From Sinorhizobium numidicum (GTDB lineage Bacteria > Pseudomonadota > Alphaproteobacteria > Rhizobiales > Rhizobiaceae), in NCBI RefSeq assembly GCF_029892045.1, contig NZ_CP120368.1, positions 3,658,001-3,722,000 of the forward strand: a stretch of DNA of 64,000 bases. The letters are read 5' to 3'. This document shows positions 7,844-17,821 of the stretch, piece by piece (the first letter of the stretch is position 1; the number at the start of each line of letters is the position of its first letter). A program made the position numbers and the translations under genes. The notes under the pieces are model-generated. The model was given only the letters and a program-made list of their open reading frames with translations, ran no database searches and was not told the origin of the DNA.

Positions 7844-10800
7844 TTACAACAAAACGCCTTCATGCGCGTTTTTTGTGACACTATTATTGACGCTGACGAC
7901 CGGCTCGCCACTTTTCTCGTCGCGATGGACGGAAATTTGGTGCGTGGCACCGTTCAATTTGACCTCGGCCGAATAGCCGGCCCATTCTGCAGGCAGTACC
8001 GGTCGAATAACCAGTCTTTTCCCTTCCTGGCGAATCCCGAGTATGCCCTCGACGCCGGCGCGGTAGAGCCAGCCGGCCGATCCGGTATACCAAGTCCAGC
8101 CGCCGCGGCCGGCAAGCTCGCCTTCGCCGTAGATGTCGGCGGCTACGACATAGGGTTCGACCCGATAATGCTCGGCCTCGTCGCGGCTGAGCGCGTGCGA
8201 TACGGGGTTCAGCATGCAGAAGGTACGCCAGGCTTCTTCCGCCCGTCCCTGGGCGGCAAAGGCCAGCACGACCCAGGTCGCCGCGTGGGTGTACTGGCCG
8301 CCGTTTTCACGCACGCCCGGCGGGTAGGCCTTGATGTAGCCGGGGTCCTGCTCCGCCGTCTCCAACGGTGGCGTGAAGAGCCGGACGATGCGTTTTTCCG
8401 GGTCGACGAGCTCCGCCATCACCGCGTCCATGGCGCGCTTCGAGCGGTCTGCATCGCCCTCGCCTGAAAGCGTGCTCCACGACTGGGCAATCGAATCGAT
8501 CCGGCACTCGCGATTTCCCGCGGACCCGAGCGGTGTGCCGTCATCGTAGTAACCGCGACGATAGTAATCGCCATCCCAGCCCGCCTGCTCGAGCGCATGT
8601 TTCAAGGCTTCGAGATGCGTCTCCCAAAGCGCCACGCGCGGCTCGTCCTTTCGCTCCACAGCATGCGGCAGGAATGCCCGCAGCGCACCGGCCAGGAACC
8701 AGCCGAGCCAGACGCTCGTGCCCTCTCCCGCTTCACCGACGCGGTTCATGCCGTCGTTCCAGTCGCCGCCGAGAATAAGCGGCAGTCCGTTGGCGCCCTT
8801 GCGGCTGATCGCGAGATCGAGCGCCCGAGCGCAATGCTCGTAGATATCGGCCAGTTCGTCCGCGGGCTCGGGGTTGTAGAAGCTGTCGTGCTGACCCTCT
8901 TCGACCGCCGGCCCGGTAATGAACGGGACCTTTTCTTTGAGGATATCCAATGTCCCGGTAACCGCGCAATAATGCGCGACCGCATAGGCCAGCCAGACGA
9001 CGTCGTCGGAAATCATCGTTCGAACGCCGGCACCGGTGCCGGGAAGCCACCAATGCTGGACGTCACCTTCGACGAACTGCCGTGCAGCCGCGTTGAGGAT
9101 CTGCGCGCGCGCGAGTTCCGGCCTGTGCGTGAGGAAGGCCAGCGTATCCTGCAACTGGTCGCGGAAGCCATAGGCGCCGCTTGCCTGGTAAAAGGCCGAG
9201 CGTGCCATGATCCGGCATCCGAGGCTCTGGTATGGGAGCCAATGGTTGATCATGTGGTTGAAGGCCCCGTCGGGCGTCTCGACCTTCACGACACCGGTGA
9301 ACTCGCTCCAGAACGCCTTCGCAGCGTCCAGTGTGGTATCGAAGGCGCCGCCGCGTAGCTCGGCAAGAATCGCCTGTACCTGGTCAGCATTATCGGTGTC
9401 GCCGAGGAAGAAGGTGACCTGCCGCTCGACGCCCGGTTCAATGGTGAGATCGGTCGCAAGCGCCGCGCAGACATCGCCGTCGGCCTCGGTCGAGCCGGTC
9501 AGGTCTATGCCGGAGAGGACCGCCTGCGGAGCGAGAATTCCGCCTGCGCGGCCAAGGAATTCCCGCCGGCTCGCCGTAAAGCCGGCAACCTCGGCATCGA
9601 CGGCGAGAAACGCCGACCGGCCCGCATAGTCGATGCTGTACGGATTGGTCGCAACCAGCGCCTCGGACGCCTCCTGCCAATCGGTGAGCACGAACGGAGC
9701 CGTCCGGCCGCGATTGCTGCCGAGAACCCATTCGGCATAGCCGTAGATTCGAAGCTGACGGGCAGCGGAACCGCGGTTGCGGATCGACAGCCGCACAAGC
9801 TTGACCGGCAAGGTCGCGTGCACGGTGTGCGCCGCTTCGATCTCGAGCTCGTCCTGCGTGCTACGGAAAAGCGAATATCCGAGGCCGTGGCGAGCCTCGA
9901 ACAGGACGGACTGGCGCCGCGACAGGGCCGCATAAGGCGTCATGACCGAGCCGTTGGCCATGTCCCGGAGGAAGATAGCCTCACCCGGGCGGTTGACGAC
10001 GGCGTCATTCGTCCAGGGGGTAAGCTGGTAGTCGCGCGAGTTCTGGCTCCAGGAGAAGGCCGCGCCCTCGGCTGAGACATGAAAGCCGAATTGCTCGTTG
10101 GAAATGACGTTGATCCACGGGTGCGGCGTAGCCTCGCCGCCGCGCAGCCGTACGACATATTCGCGGCCGTTGTCGGAGAAACCTCCGAAACCGTTCCAGA
10201 ACTCGAGGCCGTCGCCGGTGACATGGGCGAGCGCTCGTTCCCCTGGCTCCTGCATCGCCGGCACCAGCATCTGCGTGCGCTCGGCCGCTTTTGCCGAAGG
10301 CTTCGAATAGAGCGCGGTGGCGCGGGCGATCTGATCGGAGATCGTACCGTTGCGGGCATGGAAGACGGCGCGCGACGCCGAAAGCAGCGTCGACCAGGTT
10401 TCCGCCTCCATAAGGTCGCGGCGCACGGCGAAGATGTGCTGGCGCGGGCCGTCCGAAAGGCCGCGAAGCCTCAGGTTCTCGCACATGGAATCAAGCGTAT
10501 GCTGCAGGTCCTGCGCGTAAGAGGACGCCCGTTCGTTGATGATCACCAGATCGGCGGTGATGCCGCGTGCCCTCAGATACTCCTGCGCACGCAGGGCCTC
10601 GCGGGCGATTCCGAGATCGCCTTCGTCGTTGATCCGCAGGCAGAAGATCGGAAAATCGCCCGAGATCGCCAGCGGCCAAAGCGCCGCCTGGGAGGCCAGC
10701 CCGCTCTTGATCGTCACTGTGTCCGCGCGAAGGTGCATGTCCGGATAGACCAGATAGCGGCCGAGCATCTGGAAGCTTGCCGCCTCCTGCGAGGTGATCC

Positions 10801-13800
10801 CGACATGGCGCATCTGCACCTGGCTACGGGTCCAGGCGTGGATCAATTCATGATTGAAGGTTTCCGGATGCCGGTAGCGGTCGATCGCTCGATCGATCGA
10901 CTCGCGGTTGGGCGCGGCAATCGTCCAGAAGATGACGCTCACCTTCTTGCCTGCCGGGACGCGCACGACGCGGCGAAGCGCCATGATCGGATCCAGCGTG
11001 AAGCCGTCAGTTCCCGAAAGAGAGACGCCCGGGTCGAAGGCGGCAGCCTCCGAAAGCGTCCGCCCTTGGCCGATGAAGCGCCGGCGATCGGTTTCCGCTT
11101 GCGTATGACGATCGCTGCCGGCGTTGTCGGTGACGAGGTGCGCGACCTCCATATCGGGATCGCCGGGACTGCGCTTGTTGCGCGAGACTCGAATGATATC
11201 GCCCTGCCGGCTGATTTCTGTGCGGACGAACATCTTCGAAAAGGCCGGATGGGCACTATCAGCTTCATCCATCGCAAGCACGGGTTCGGCATAGGAGGTC
11301 ACTTCGATGAACCTGTCTTCCGTGCCCGTGTTGAGCAGGATAACCCGACGGCCTTCCGCGTCGTGCTCGGTGGCGACGATGCATTCCACTTCGCTTGTCA
11401 GATCGCCGACGACCTTCACGAACTCGGCCTTGTCGTCTCCGAAGCGGGTCATGGTCTTTTCGCCCGCGGCGCGCCGCGGCTCTGCCGTCGCCGACCACCA
11501 GTCTCCGGTGACGGTATCGCGCAGGAAGACGAAGGTTCCCGTCCTGTCTTCGACTGGATCCGGCTTCCATCGGGTGACGGACTGGCCGTTCCAGCGCGCA
11601 TAACCTGCTCCGGTCGCCGTGAGCATGATCGAATAATGACCGTTCGAGAGGAACACCGTTTCGCGATCCTGCACCAGCGGGTCCTCAATGGCGCGGACTT
11701 CGGGTCGCAGGAGTTCGGCCTGGCCCTTGCCGAGCGATTCCGGCTCCCGCTTGGCAGCCATCACCGGAATGTCGCGCGGCGCCTTTTCCTGCAGCAGCAA
11801 TTCGGCCGCCTCGATGACGGGATCGGCATGGAACCACTCGCGCAGCCGCCCGTTGAAGACGACGTTCGCGACAGCCGCAATCGACATGCCGTGATGGTGG
11901 GCATAATAGTTGCGCACCACGGCGCATTTCTGCCCTTCCGGCACACGCGTCGGCGTGAAATCCACGGCGTCGTGAAAACCGTAGTTGCCGAGAGCGCCGA
12001 ATCCCCGCAAGCGCTTCAGATTGGCGAGCGCCGCCTTCGGATCATACATGCAGGCAAGAATCGACGCGTAGGGGGCGATGACCGCATTCTGCCCAAGCCC
12101 GCGTTTGAGCCCGAGGGTCGGCACGCCGAAATTCGTGTATTGATAGGTCAGCTCGTGGTCGCGCGCATTGAACGCGGCCTCGGAGATGCCCCATGGTGTT
12201 CCGAGGCGCCGGCCGTGGTTGACCTGTTCCTGCACCACCAGATTGTTGGTCTGGTTGAGAATGCTGCCCTGCCGCTCTTGCATGACCAGCGGCGGCATCA
12301 GATATTCGAACATCGAGCCGGACCAGGAGACGAGCGCGCCGCGCGCGCCGATCGGCACGATCGGACGGCCGAGCTTGTACCAGTGCTCGGTCGGCAGATC
12401 TCCCTTGGCGATCGCAAAAAGGCTCGTTAGTCGGGCCTCGGATGCCAGCAGATCGTAGCAGGCTTCGTCCAGCTCGTTGGCGTTTATCCGGTAGCCGATC
12501 GACAGCAGCCGCCGCTCCGGCCGGAAAAGAAAGCTGAAATCCATCGAGAAGGCGAGGTCTCGGGCGCGGTCCTTGAGAACCAGCAGGCGCCGACGCAGCG
12601 CCTCGATCGCACTAAGGTCGAACACGCCGTCGGCGATATGCGCCTCGCAGGTAGCCACCAGGGAACCCGCCCAATTCACCACCTCTGCGCTTAGAGCGGT
12701 GCGCACCTCGTGATCGAGATTGACGGTCAGCTTGTGCATGTCGCGCGCCAGCACCGCCAGATTGATCACTCGGATGGACGCGAATTCATGCTCGCGCTTG
12801 ACCGCGGCAAGGGCATTTTGGAAACCGACGATCCGCTCTTCTATCAAGCGCCGCAGCGGCCGCACGGTCTTGCGATCGTCAGGAAGATCATCCAGAACCT
12901 CAGAGAGGATGGTGGCAACGTCGCCGATGCCGTCGAGATTGCCCTGTACGTGAGCGGAGGGCGCCTCGGCCCATTCCCGGCACATCGATGAAACCGCAAT
13001 CAAATGTCCGGCAAGATTGCCGCTGTCGACGGACGAAACATAGCGCGGCTCCATCGGTTCCAGCGATCGGGTGCGGTACCAGTTGAACAGATGGCCGCGG
13101 TATTTCGGCATGCGGTCGATGGTGGCGATAGTCTGTTCGAGCCGCGTGATGCTTTCCTCGAAGCCGATCCAGCCGAAGTCGCGCGCGGACATGACCGACA
13201 GCAGATAGACGCCGATATTCGTTGGCGAGGTGCGTTCCGCCAGCACCGCCTGCGGCGTTTCCTGGAAATTGTCCGGCGGCAGGAAGCTCTGCTCGACGGT
13301 GACAAAGGTCTCGAAGTAGCGCCACGTCCGCCGCGCGATCTTGCGCATCTCCTCGATCGCCTCATCGGAAACGACGAGCTGGTCTTCCGTCTCCGCCGAT
13401 TGGCTGACGAACCAGGCGACCGCAGGCGAGAGTGCCCAGAGGAGCGCAAAAGGAATGCCGATGAAAGGCAGTCCCGTATCGGAGACCGCCGCCAGCCCCA
13501 GCGAAACGAGCGATAGTGCCGGTGCCGTCCACATCGCCCGGAAATAATCGCCGATCGAGCCGTGACCGGCGCTTTGGACCTGCGCGGCAGTGCGCCATTC
13601 AAGCATCAGCTTGCGGCTGACGAAGGTCCGATAGAGCGAACGGACAATCGCATCCGCCATCATCGCAGCATTATGGGCGATGAAGACGATGCGCAGCGCC
13701 ACCTGGGCATTGGCAGCTCGGATATCCGAGAGCACCGTATGGAGATGCGCCCTGGCGACGATATCGTTGCGCCGCGGCATCAGACCCGAGATGAGCGACA

Positions 13801-16456
13801 GAGTCGGGGCGACGAACAGGCTGAAGATCAGCACGATCTGCCAGATCAGCGCCTCCGTCGGCTCCATATAATACCAGCCCATGACGGAAGCGGCGAGCCA
13901 GGCGCAGGGGATCAGCGACCGGCGCAGGTTGTCGTACATCTTCCATCGACCAATCATCGACAGGCTGTTCGAAGGATTGAAGATGTAGGGAAGCAACTGC
14001 CAGTCGCCGCGCGCCCAGCGATGCTGACGCGACATTTCCACTTCATAGCGAATGGGAAAATCTTCGACCAGCTCAACATCGGTTACAAGCGCGCAGCGGA
14101 CATAGGAGCCTTCGAGCAGGTCGTGGCTGAGCACGGCATTCTCTTCGATCCTGCCCTTGAGGGCTGTTTCGAAGGCATCCACGTGATAGAGCCCCTTGCC
14201 AGTGAAGCTGCCTTCGCCGACGATGTCCTGATAGACGTCGGACACGGTGAAGACATAAGGATCGATGCCGCGATTGATGGAGAAGATGCGCTGAAAGGCC
14301 GAGGCTTCGCTCCCCGTGGTGAGCGACGCGGCCACCCGAGGCTGCAGCAGACTATAGCCGGCGGCGACCCTTTGTGTCCGGGGATCGACCACCGGCCGGT
14401 TGAGCGGGTGATAGAGCTTGCCGACGAGCTTGGTCACCGCATCTCGCATCAGGCGCGTGTCGGAATCGAGCGTCATCACATATTGGACGTCCTCCGGCAC
14501 CGTGTTGGCGCCCTGCAGGAATGACGTATCACGATCCCCGCGCAGGAGAAGGTTGAGTTCGTGAAGCTTGCCACGCTTGCGCTCCCATCCCATCCACACG
14601 CCCTCGGATTCGTTGAACAGCCGGCGGCGGTGCAGCAGGAAAAAGCGCGTTTTGCCGTCGTAGGCATAACGGGCCGCGAGCGAGGCCACTTCGCCCTTGG
14701 CGTATTCGAGGACGTCCATGTCGGCGGGCGTTTCCTCGAGCTTGCTGTCTGGCCAGTCGCTGAGGAGCGCAAAACAAATTTCGCCGCGCGGATTGGCGAG
14801 ATAGTGGACCTCGAGATTGCGCACGAGTTCATCAACGTGATCGCGCTTGGCGATGAGACAGGGCACCACGACCAACGTGCGGGCATCTTCGGGGATACCG
14901 TCGAGAAACTCGTAGCCGACGAGCCGTGTCGGTTTGACGAACAGCGTGACCAGCGTGTTGAACAAGCCCATGGCGCCTTCGGACGCCGGCAGGGCGAAGA
15001 GCAACAGCATGATCAGCTTCGCTCCGCTTGGAATACCCATCGGGCTGACGAAGGCGTACACCGCGATCATCGCGAGAATGGTCAAGAGAACGTTCGGCCC
15101 GGCGATCGCGAACCAATCCAGCTTGCGGGCGAAGCGGACGATGCGCTGAGCCACCGATGGCGAATAGCCGATCCTTGCCTCCAGCCGCTTGCGCTCGTCG
15201 CCGACCAGAAAGAAACCGACATTCGGCTCCTGCAGCGGCGCCTCAGCCGCGGCCGCCGCCTTCGCCTCCTCGACCATTTCGATGGCGATCTCAGTCACTT
15301 CCTGTTCGCTGTGACCGGAACGGCGGGCGAGCTTCTCGATCGTGTCGCGATATTTGTTGCGCGACCCGAAGTCGAGCGCTGCATAGTCGGTGCCTTCCCG
15401 CAGCAAGGCATCGACCTTGCTGACGCTTTCGAACCAGACCGCCCAATCTGTGTCATCGATCTCGCGCAGGCTGCGGATGATATTGCTCATCGTCGCATTG
15501 CCGGACGATAGGCGGTTCTGTTCGGCGACCAACGCCTCTTCGACGTCGCTGCCTCTCCTTTCGAGTGTTTCCTCGATCCAGCCGATCACGATGCCCGAAG
15601 TCTGGGAACCGTCTCGCATGCGGTAGAGAAGCTGAGCGATGAAGGTGTTGTCGCTCGCAAGAGCTTCGGATTCGGCAAGCAGCTCCCGGCATGTTTCGGG
15701 TTCGCTCAGGCGGATGATCTGGTCTGCGACCTCATTCGCCTTCTGGCGCATCCCGCGCGAACGCTCGACGCGGATGGCGATCCGGCGCAGGTTTTCGATG
15801 AGAACGAAGCGCAGGATGGAAGGCAGCGCCCACAATTCACCAATCTTCAGGGTCTCGTGCTGCTGGAAGCCCTCGACCATCGCGGTAACGCTTTCCCGCG
15901 ATACGGTACTGTGGGTGTGGGCGACGTAAAGCCAGGCAAGTGCCATCGTGCGCGGAATGACGATGCCGGAGACCGAGAGCGTCGGCAGTTGACGGTAGAA
16001 CTTGCGCGGAAAATCGCGCCGGACCTCCTGAATTGCCTCCTCAACGACATGATGGTTGTCGAGCAGCCACTCGGCGGCCGGAGTGATCGAGGCACCGGCT
16101 TCGACGTCCGCGGCCGTCGCCCTATAAACGCGGAGAATTTCCTTCTCATTCTCCCGATGCCGCGAACGGAACTCGAATGGAAAGAAGCCCGGCAGAGACG
16201 AAATGCCGTTGAGCGCGAGATCCGCACCGCAGGTCCGCAGGTTGTCTAACGAGAAATAGGTCGAGCGGATCGAATCGTTATAATCGATTTGCTTCGCTTC
16301 GGGTTCGCGCGGAGAGGTAGGCGGCGTAGTATGCTGGAGCATGGGTGCGTATTCTGATTCCAATCGGGGTTGATCGGCTCGGCTGTCGTTTTTCTGCCGG
16401 ACTGGTTGCGACTTTGAGGTTTCAAGCGGCGCCGGCGCTTTTCTAGACACGGTCAT
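7844..16456 (-). CDS. ndvB: cyclic beta-1,2-glucan synthase
   Basis: Giant inner-membrane enzyme (about 2870 residues) that starts, elongates and cyclises beta-1,2-glucan from UDP-glucose. Order of parts: N-terminal region (KQIDYNDSIRSTYFS); glycosyltransferase domain with TLDSDTRL near 662 and the QxxRW motif in RQHRWARGDW near 809; membrane segments near 440-500 and 830-1010; a glycoamylase-like domain with NYYAHHHGMS near 1514; and a C-terminal GH94 phosphorylase-like part with GGDWNDGMNR near 2562, which in this family controls ring size. Start: ATG at 16456 (MTVSRKAP) has GGGGGGACAC directly upstream. A downstream ATG at 16342 (MLQHTT) gives 2832 residues, the length I recall for S. meliloti NdvB, but has no clear ribosome binding site. 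Product goes to NdvA. Confidence 0.95.
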   Translation of the reverse strand: MTVSRKAPAPLETSKSQPVRQKNDSRADQPRLESEYAPMLQHTTPPTSPREPEAKQIDYNDSIRSTYFSLDNLRTCGADLALNGISSLPGFFPFEFRSRHRENEKEILRVYRATAADVEAGASITPAAEWLLDNHHVVEEAIQEVRRDFPRKFYRQLPTLSVSGIVIPRTMALAWLYVAHTHSTVSRESVTAMVEGFQQHETLKIGELWALPSILRFVLIENLRRIAIRVERSRGMRQKANEVADQIIRLSEPETCRELLAESEALASDNTFIAQLLYRMRDGSQTSGIVIGWIEETLERRGSDVEEALVAEQNRLSSGNATMSNIIRSLREIDDTDWAVWFESVSKVDALLREGTDYAALDFGSRNKYRDTIEKLARRSGHSEQEVTEIAIEMVEEAKAAAAAEAPLQEPNVGFFLVGDERKRLEARIGYSPSVAQRIVRFARKLDWFAIAGPNVLLTILAMIAVYAFVSPMGIPSGAKLIMLLLFALPASEGAMGLFNTLVTLFVKPTRLVGYEFLDGIPEDARTLVVVPCLIAKRDHVDELVRNLEVHYLANPRGEICFALLSDWPDSKLEETPADMDVLEYAKGEVASLAARYAYDGKTRFFLLHRRRLFNESEGVWMGWERKRGKLHELNLLLRGDRDTSFLQGANTVPEDVQYVMTLDSDTRLMRDAVTKLVGKLYHPLNRPVVDPRTQRVAAGYSLLQPRVAASLTTGSEASAFQRIFSINRGIDPYVFTVSDVYQDIVGEGSFTGKGLYHVDAFETALKGRIEENAVLSHDLLEGSYVRCALVTDVELVEDFPIRYEVEMSRQHRWARGDWQLLPYIFNPSNSLSMIGRWKMYDNLRRSLIPCAWLAASVMGWYYMEPTEALIWQIVLIFSLFVAPTLSLISGLMPRRNDIVARAHLHTVLSDIRAANAQVALRIVFIAHNAAMMADAIVRSLYRTFVSRKLMLEWRTAAQVQSAGHGSIGDYFRAMWTAPALSLVSLGLAAVSDTGLPFIGIPFALLWALSPAVAWFVSQSAETEDQLVVSDEAIEEMRKIARRTWRYFETFVTVEQSFLPPDNFQETPQAVLAERTSPTNIGVYLLSVMSARDFGWIGFEESITRLEQTIATIDRMPKYRGHLFNWYRTRSLEPMEPRYVSSVDSGNLAGHLIAVSSMCREWAEAPSAHVQGNLDGIGDVATILSEVLDDLPDDRKTVRPLRRLIEERIVGFQNALAAVKREHEFASIRVINLAVLARDMHKLTVNLDHEVRTALSAEVVNWAGSLVATCEAHIADGVFDLSAIEALRRRLLVLKDRARDLAFSMDFSFLFRPERRLLSIGYRINANELDEACYDLLASEARLTSLFAIAKGDLPTEHWYKLGRPIVPIGARGALVSWSGSMFEYLMPPLVMQERQGSILNQTNNLVVQEQVNHGRRLGTPWGISEAAFNARDHELTYQYTNFGVPTLGLKRGLGQNAVIAPYASILACMYDPKAALANLKRLRGFGALGNYGFHDAVDFTPTRVPEGQKCAVVRNYYAHHHGMSIAAVANVVFNGRLREWFHADPVIEAAELLLQEKAPRDIPVMAAKREPESLGKGQAELLRPEVRAIEDPLVQDRETVFLSNGHYSIMLTATGAGYARWNGQSVTRWKPDPVEDRTGTFVFLRDTVTGDWWSATAEPRRAAGEKTMTRFGDDKAEFVKVVGDLTSEVECIVATEHDAEGRRVILLNTGTEDRFIEVTSYAEPVLAMDEADSAHPAFSKMFVRTEISRQGDIIRVSRNKRSPGDPDMEVAHLVTDNAGSDRHTQAETDRRRFIGQGRTLSEAAAFDPGVSLSGTDGFTLDPIMALRRVVRVPAGKKVSVIFWTIAAPNRESIDRAIDRYRHPETFNHELIHAWTRSQVQMRHVGITSQEAASFQMLGRYLVYPDMHLRADTVTIKSGLASQAALWPLAISGDFPIFCLRINDEGDLGIAREALRAQEYLRARGITADLVIINERASSYAQDLQHTLDSMCENLRLRGLSDGPRQHIFAVRRDLMEAETWSTLLSASRAVFHARNGTISDQIARATALYSKPSAKAAERTQMLVPAMQEPGERALAHVTGDGLEFWNGFGGFSDNGREYVVRLRGGEATPHPWINVISNEQFGFHVSAEGAAFSWSQNSRDYQLTPWTNDAVVNRPGEAIFLRDMANGSVMTPYAALSRRQSVLFEARHGLGYSLFRSTQDELEIEAAHTVHATLPVKLVRLSIRNRGSAARQLRIYGYAEWVLGSNRGRTAPFVLTDWQEASEALVATNPYSIDYAGRSAFLAVDAEVAGFTASRREFLGRAGGILAPQAVLSGIDLTGSTEADGDVCAALATDLTIEPGVERQVTFFLGDTDNADQVQAILAELRGGAFDTTLDAAKAFWSEFTGVVKVETPDGAFNHMINHWLPYQSLGCRIMARSAFYQASGAYGFRDQLQDTLAFLTHRPELARAQILNAAARQFVEGDVQHWWLPGTGAGVRTMISDDVVWLAYAVAHYCAVTGTLDILKEKVPFITGPAVEEGQHDSFYNPEPADELADIYEHCARALDLAISRKGANGLPLILGGDWNDGMNRVGEAGEGTSVWLGWFLAGALRAFLPHAVERKDEPRVALWETHLEALKHALEQAGWDGDYYRRGYYDDGTPLGSAGNRECRIDSIAQSWSTLSGEGDADRSKRAMDAVMAELVDPEKRIVRLFTPPLETAEQDPGYIKAYPPGVRENGGQYTHAATWVVLAFAAQGRAEEAWRTFCMLNPVSHALSRDEAEHYRVEPYVVAADIYGEGELAGRGGWTWYTGSAGWLYRAGVEGILGIRQEGKRLVIRPVLPAEWAGYSAEVKLNGATHQISVHRDEKSGEPVVSVNNSVTKNAHEGVLL

Positions 16457-16814
16457 GTGTCCCCCCATTAGCCGTCATCGTCCCGGTAGCGCGAAGCCGG
16501 CGGAAACAGGCGCCGGACCGGGATGTGGACATCGAAGATCGTAAAGCCGACAGCGCGCTGCTCTCACGGCCGCGTGGTGCATGAAAGCGGCATTTTTTAG
16601 CCGTAGTGGCGGCCGCTTGCAAGGATTGCGAGCGTCGCTTTGGACGAATTCGGCAAGCCCGGAACGGGAGAAGACGGGTCAGTTGCCACGCTCCCGCCAG
16701 CTCAAAAAACGATTCTGTCAAATCCGCCCCTTCCTGGTGCATTGCAGCGTGGCGATCCGGATGTGGAGCCGCGGAAAAAGTTCCATCTCGGATCTCCCCT
16801 ACTGTGCCGGGTCT
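16457..16814. other. intergenic region upstream of ndvB
   Basis: About 360 bases between the ndvB start and the end of the lysR-type gene, both on the minus strand. It presumably holds the ndvB promoter and possible osmotic control sites. I see no convincing palindrome, terminator or small gene. Confidence 0.4.
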
Positions 16815-17708
16815 TCAACCGACCTGTTCGGTGATCCACTCACGGAAAGCGAGGCTGATCGGATTCTCAAGCTTGCCTTCCGGAATGGCGAGATAGTAGC
16901 TGTTTTCGGTCTGCATCGGTCGATCAAGAACAATCCTCAGGGTGCCTGCGGCAAGTTCCTGTTCGATCAGATAGCGAGGCAAAAGGGCAAAACCGAGACC
17001 TGCGGTTGCCGCCTCAATCACCATGGAAAACTGGTCGAATCGGTTGCCGCGATAGGCGCCGCGGCCGTCCACGCCATTTGCCTCGAACCATTGCGCCCAG
17101 AGCTTGGGCCGAGTAGCGAGATGGAGCAATGGTCCGCCGCCGATATCCTCCGGCGTTTCGATCGGATTTGCTTGCAAAAGCGCCGGGCTGGCCGCCGGAA
17201 CGATAACTTCGCTGCAGAGATAGCTGCAGGTCGCCCTCGCCCAGACGGGCTGACCGTAGTGGATCGCCAGATCGAAATTCTCCTCGTCGAAATCGAACGG
17301 CGCGGAACGGGAGGCGATATTCAGAACCGTGCCGGGACGGCGTCTCAGGAAATCGGGAAGACGGGGCACCAGCCAACGGCTGCCGAAGGTCGGGAGCGAC
17401 GCGATCGACAAGGTGGAATCGGCACGCGCCGAGGCCATGGCGCGGACCATCAGCTCCTCGGTCTGGTGCAGCAGGCGGCGCACTTCGGGCAGAAACTTCT
17501 GCCCCGCGTCAGAAAGGATAACCCTCTGGCGCACGCGCTCGAAGAGAAGGACGCCGAGTTGGGTCTCGAGATCCTTGATCTGGCGGCTGACGGCGCTTTG
17601 CGTGAGGTTGAGTTCGGCTGCCGCCTGGGTGAAGCTCCCGTGCCGCGCGGCGCATTCGAAGGCCTGCAGTGTCGTCACGTCGGGAACCAGTCGGCGGCTT
17701 AACTTCAT
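16815..17708 (-). CDS. LysR-family regulator, likely of the adjacent lysine/2-aminoadipate catabolic operon
   Basis: A 297-residue LysR-type regulator. The N-terminal winged helix-turn-helix spans about residues 10-70 (LQAFECAARHGSFTQAAAEL, LTQSAVSRQIKDLE, GVLLFERV), and a periplasmic-binding-protein-like effector domain follows (about 95-290). It is transcribed divergently from the four-gene catabolic operon starting at 17822, with about 113 bases between them, the usual layout for a LysR protein and its target. In Pseudomonas putida a LysR gene also neighbours hglS and amaB. By inference its ligand is 2-aminoadipate, 2-oxoadipate or a related intermediate. Confidence 0.85.
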   Translation of the reverse strand: MKLSRRLVPDVTTLQAFECAARHGSFTQAAAELNLTQSAVSRQIKDLETQLGVLLFERVRQRVILSDAGQKFLPEVRRLLHQTEELMVRAMASARADSTLSIASLPTFGSRWLVPRLPDFLRRRPGTVLNIASRSAPFDFDEENFDLAIHYGQPVWARATCSYLCSEVIVPAASPALLQANPIETPEDIGGGPLLHLATRPKLWAQWFEANGVDGRGAYRGNRFDQFSMVIEAATAGLGFALLPRYLIEQELAAGTLRIVLDRPMQTENSYYLAIPEGKLENPISLAFREWITEQVG

Positions 17709-17821
17709 TCCAGCCTCGCATCAACATAGTCAGAAGCAGCGCGATCCACGGCCATCCTGTTTCGATATGATCAGAATTAAGAATGACCTTGTCCTTCACC
17801 CTTAGCGCGAGGCGAGCCCCA

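Noticed and set aside
10079..12430. 783-codon open frame on the plus strand inside ndvB
   Set aside because: It is antisense to the well-supported synthase; the product is Arg/Asp/His-rich without any domain, as expected of an antisense frame in GC-rich DNA.
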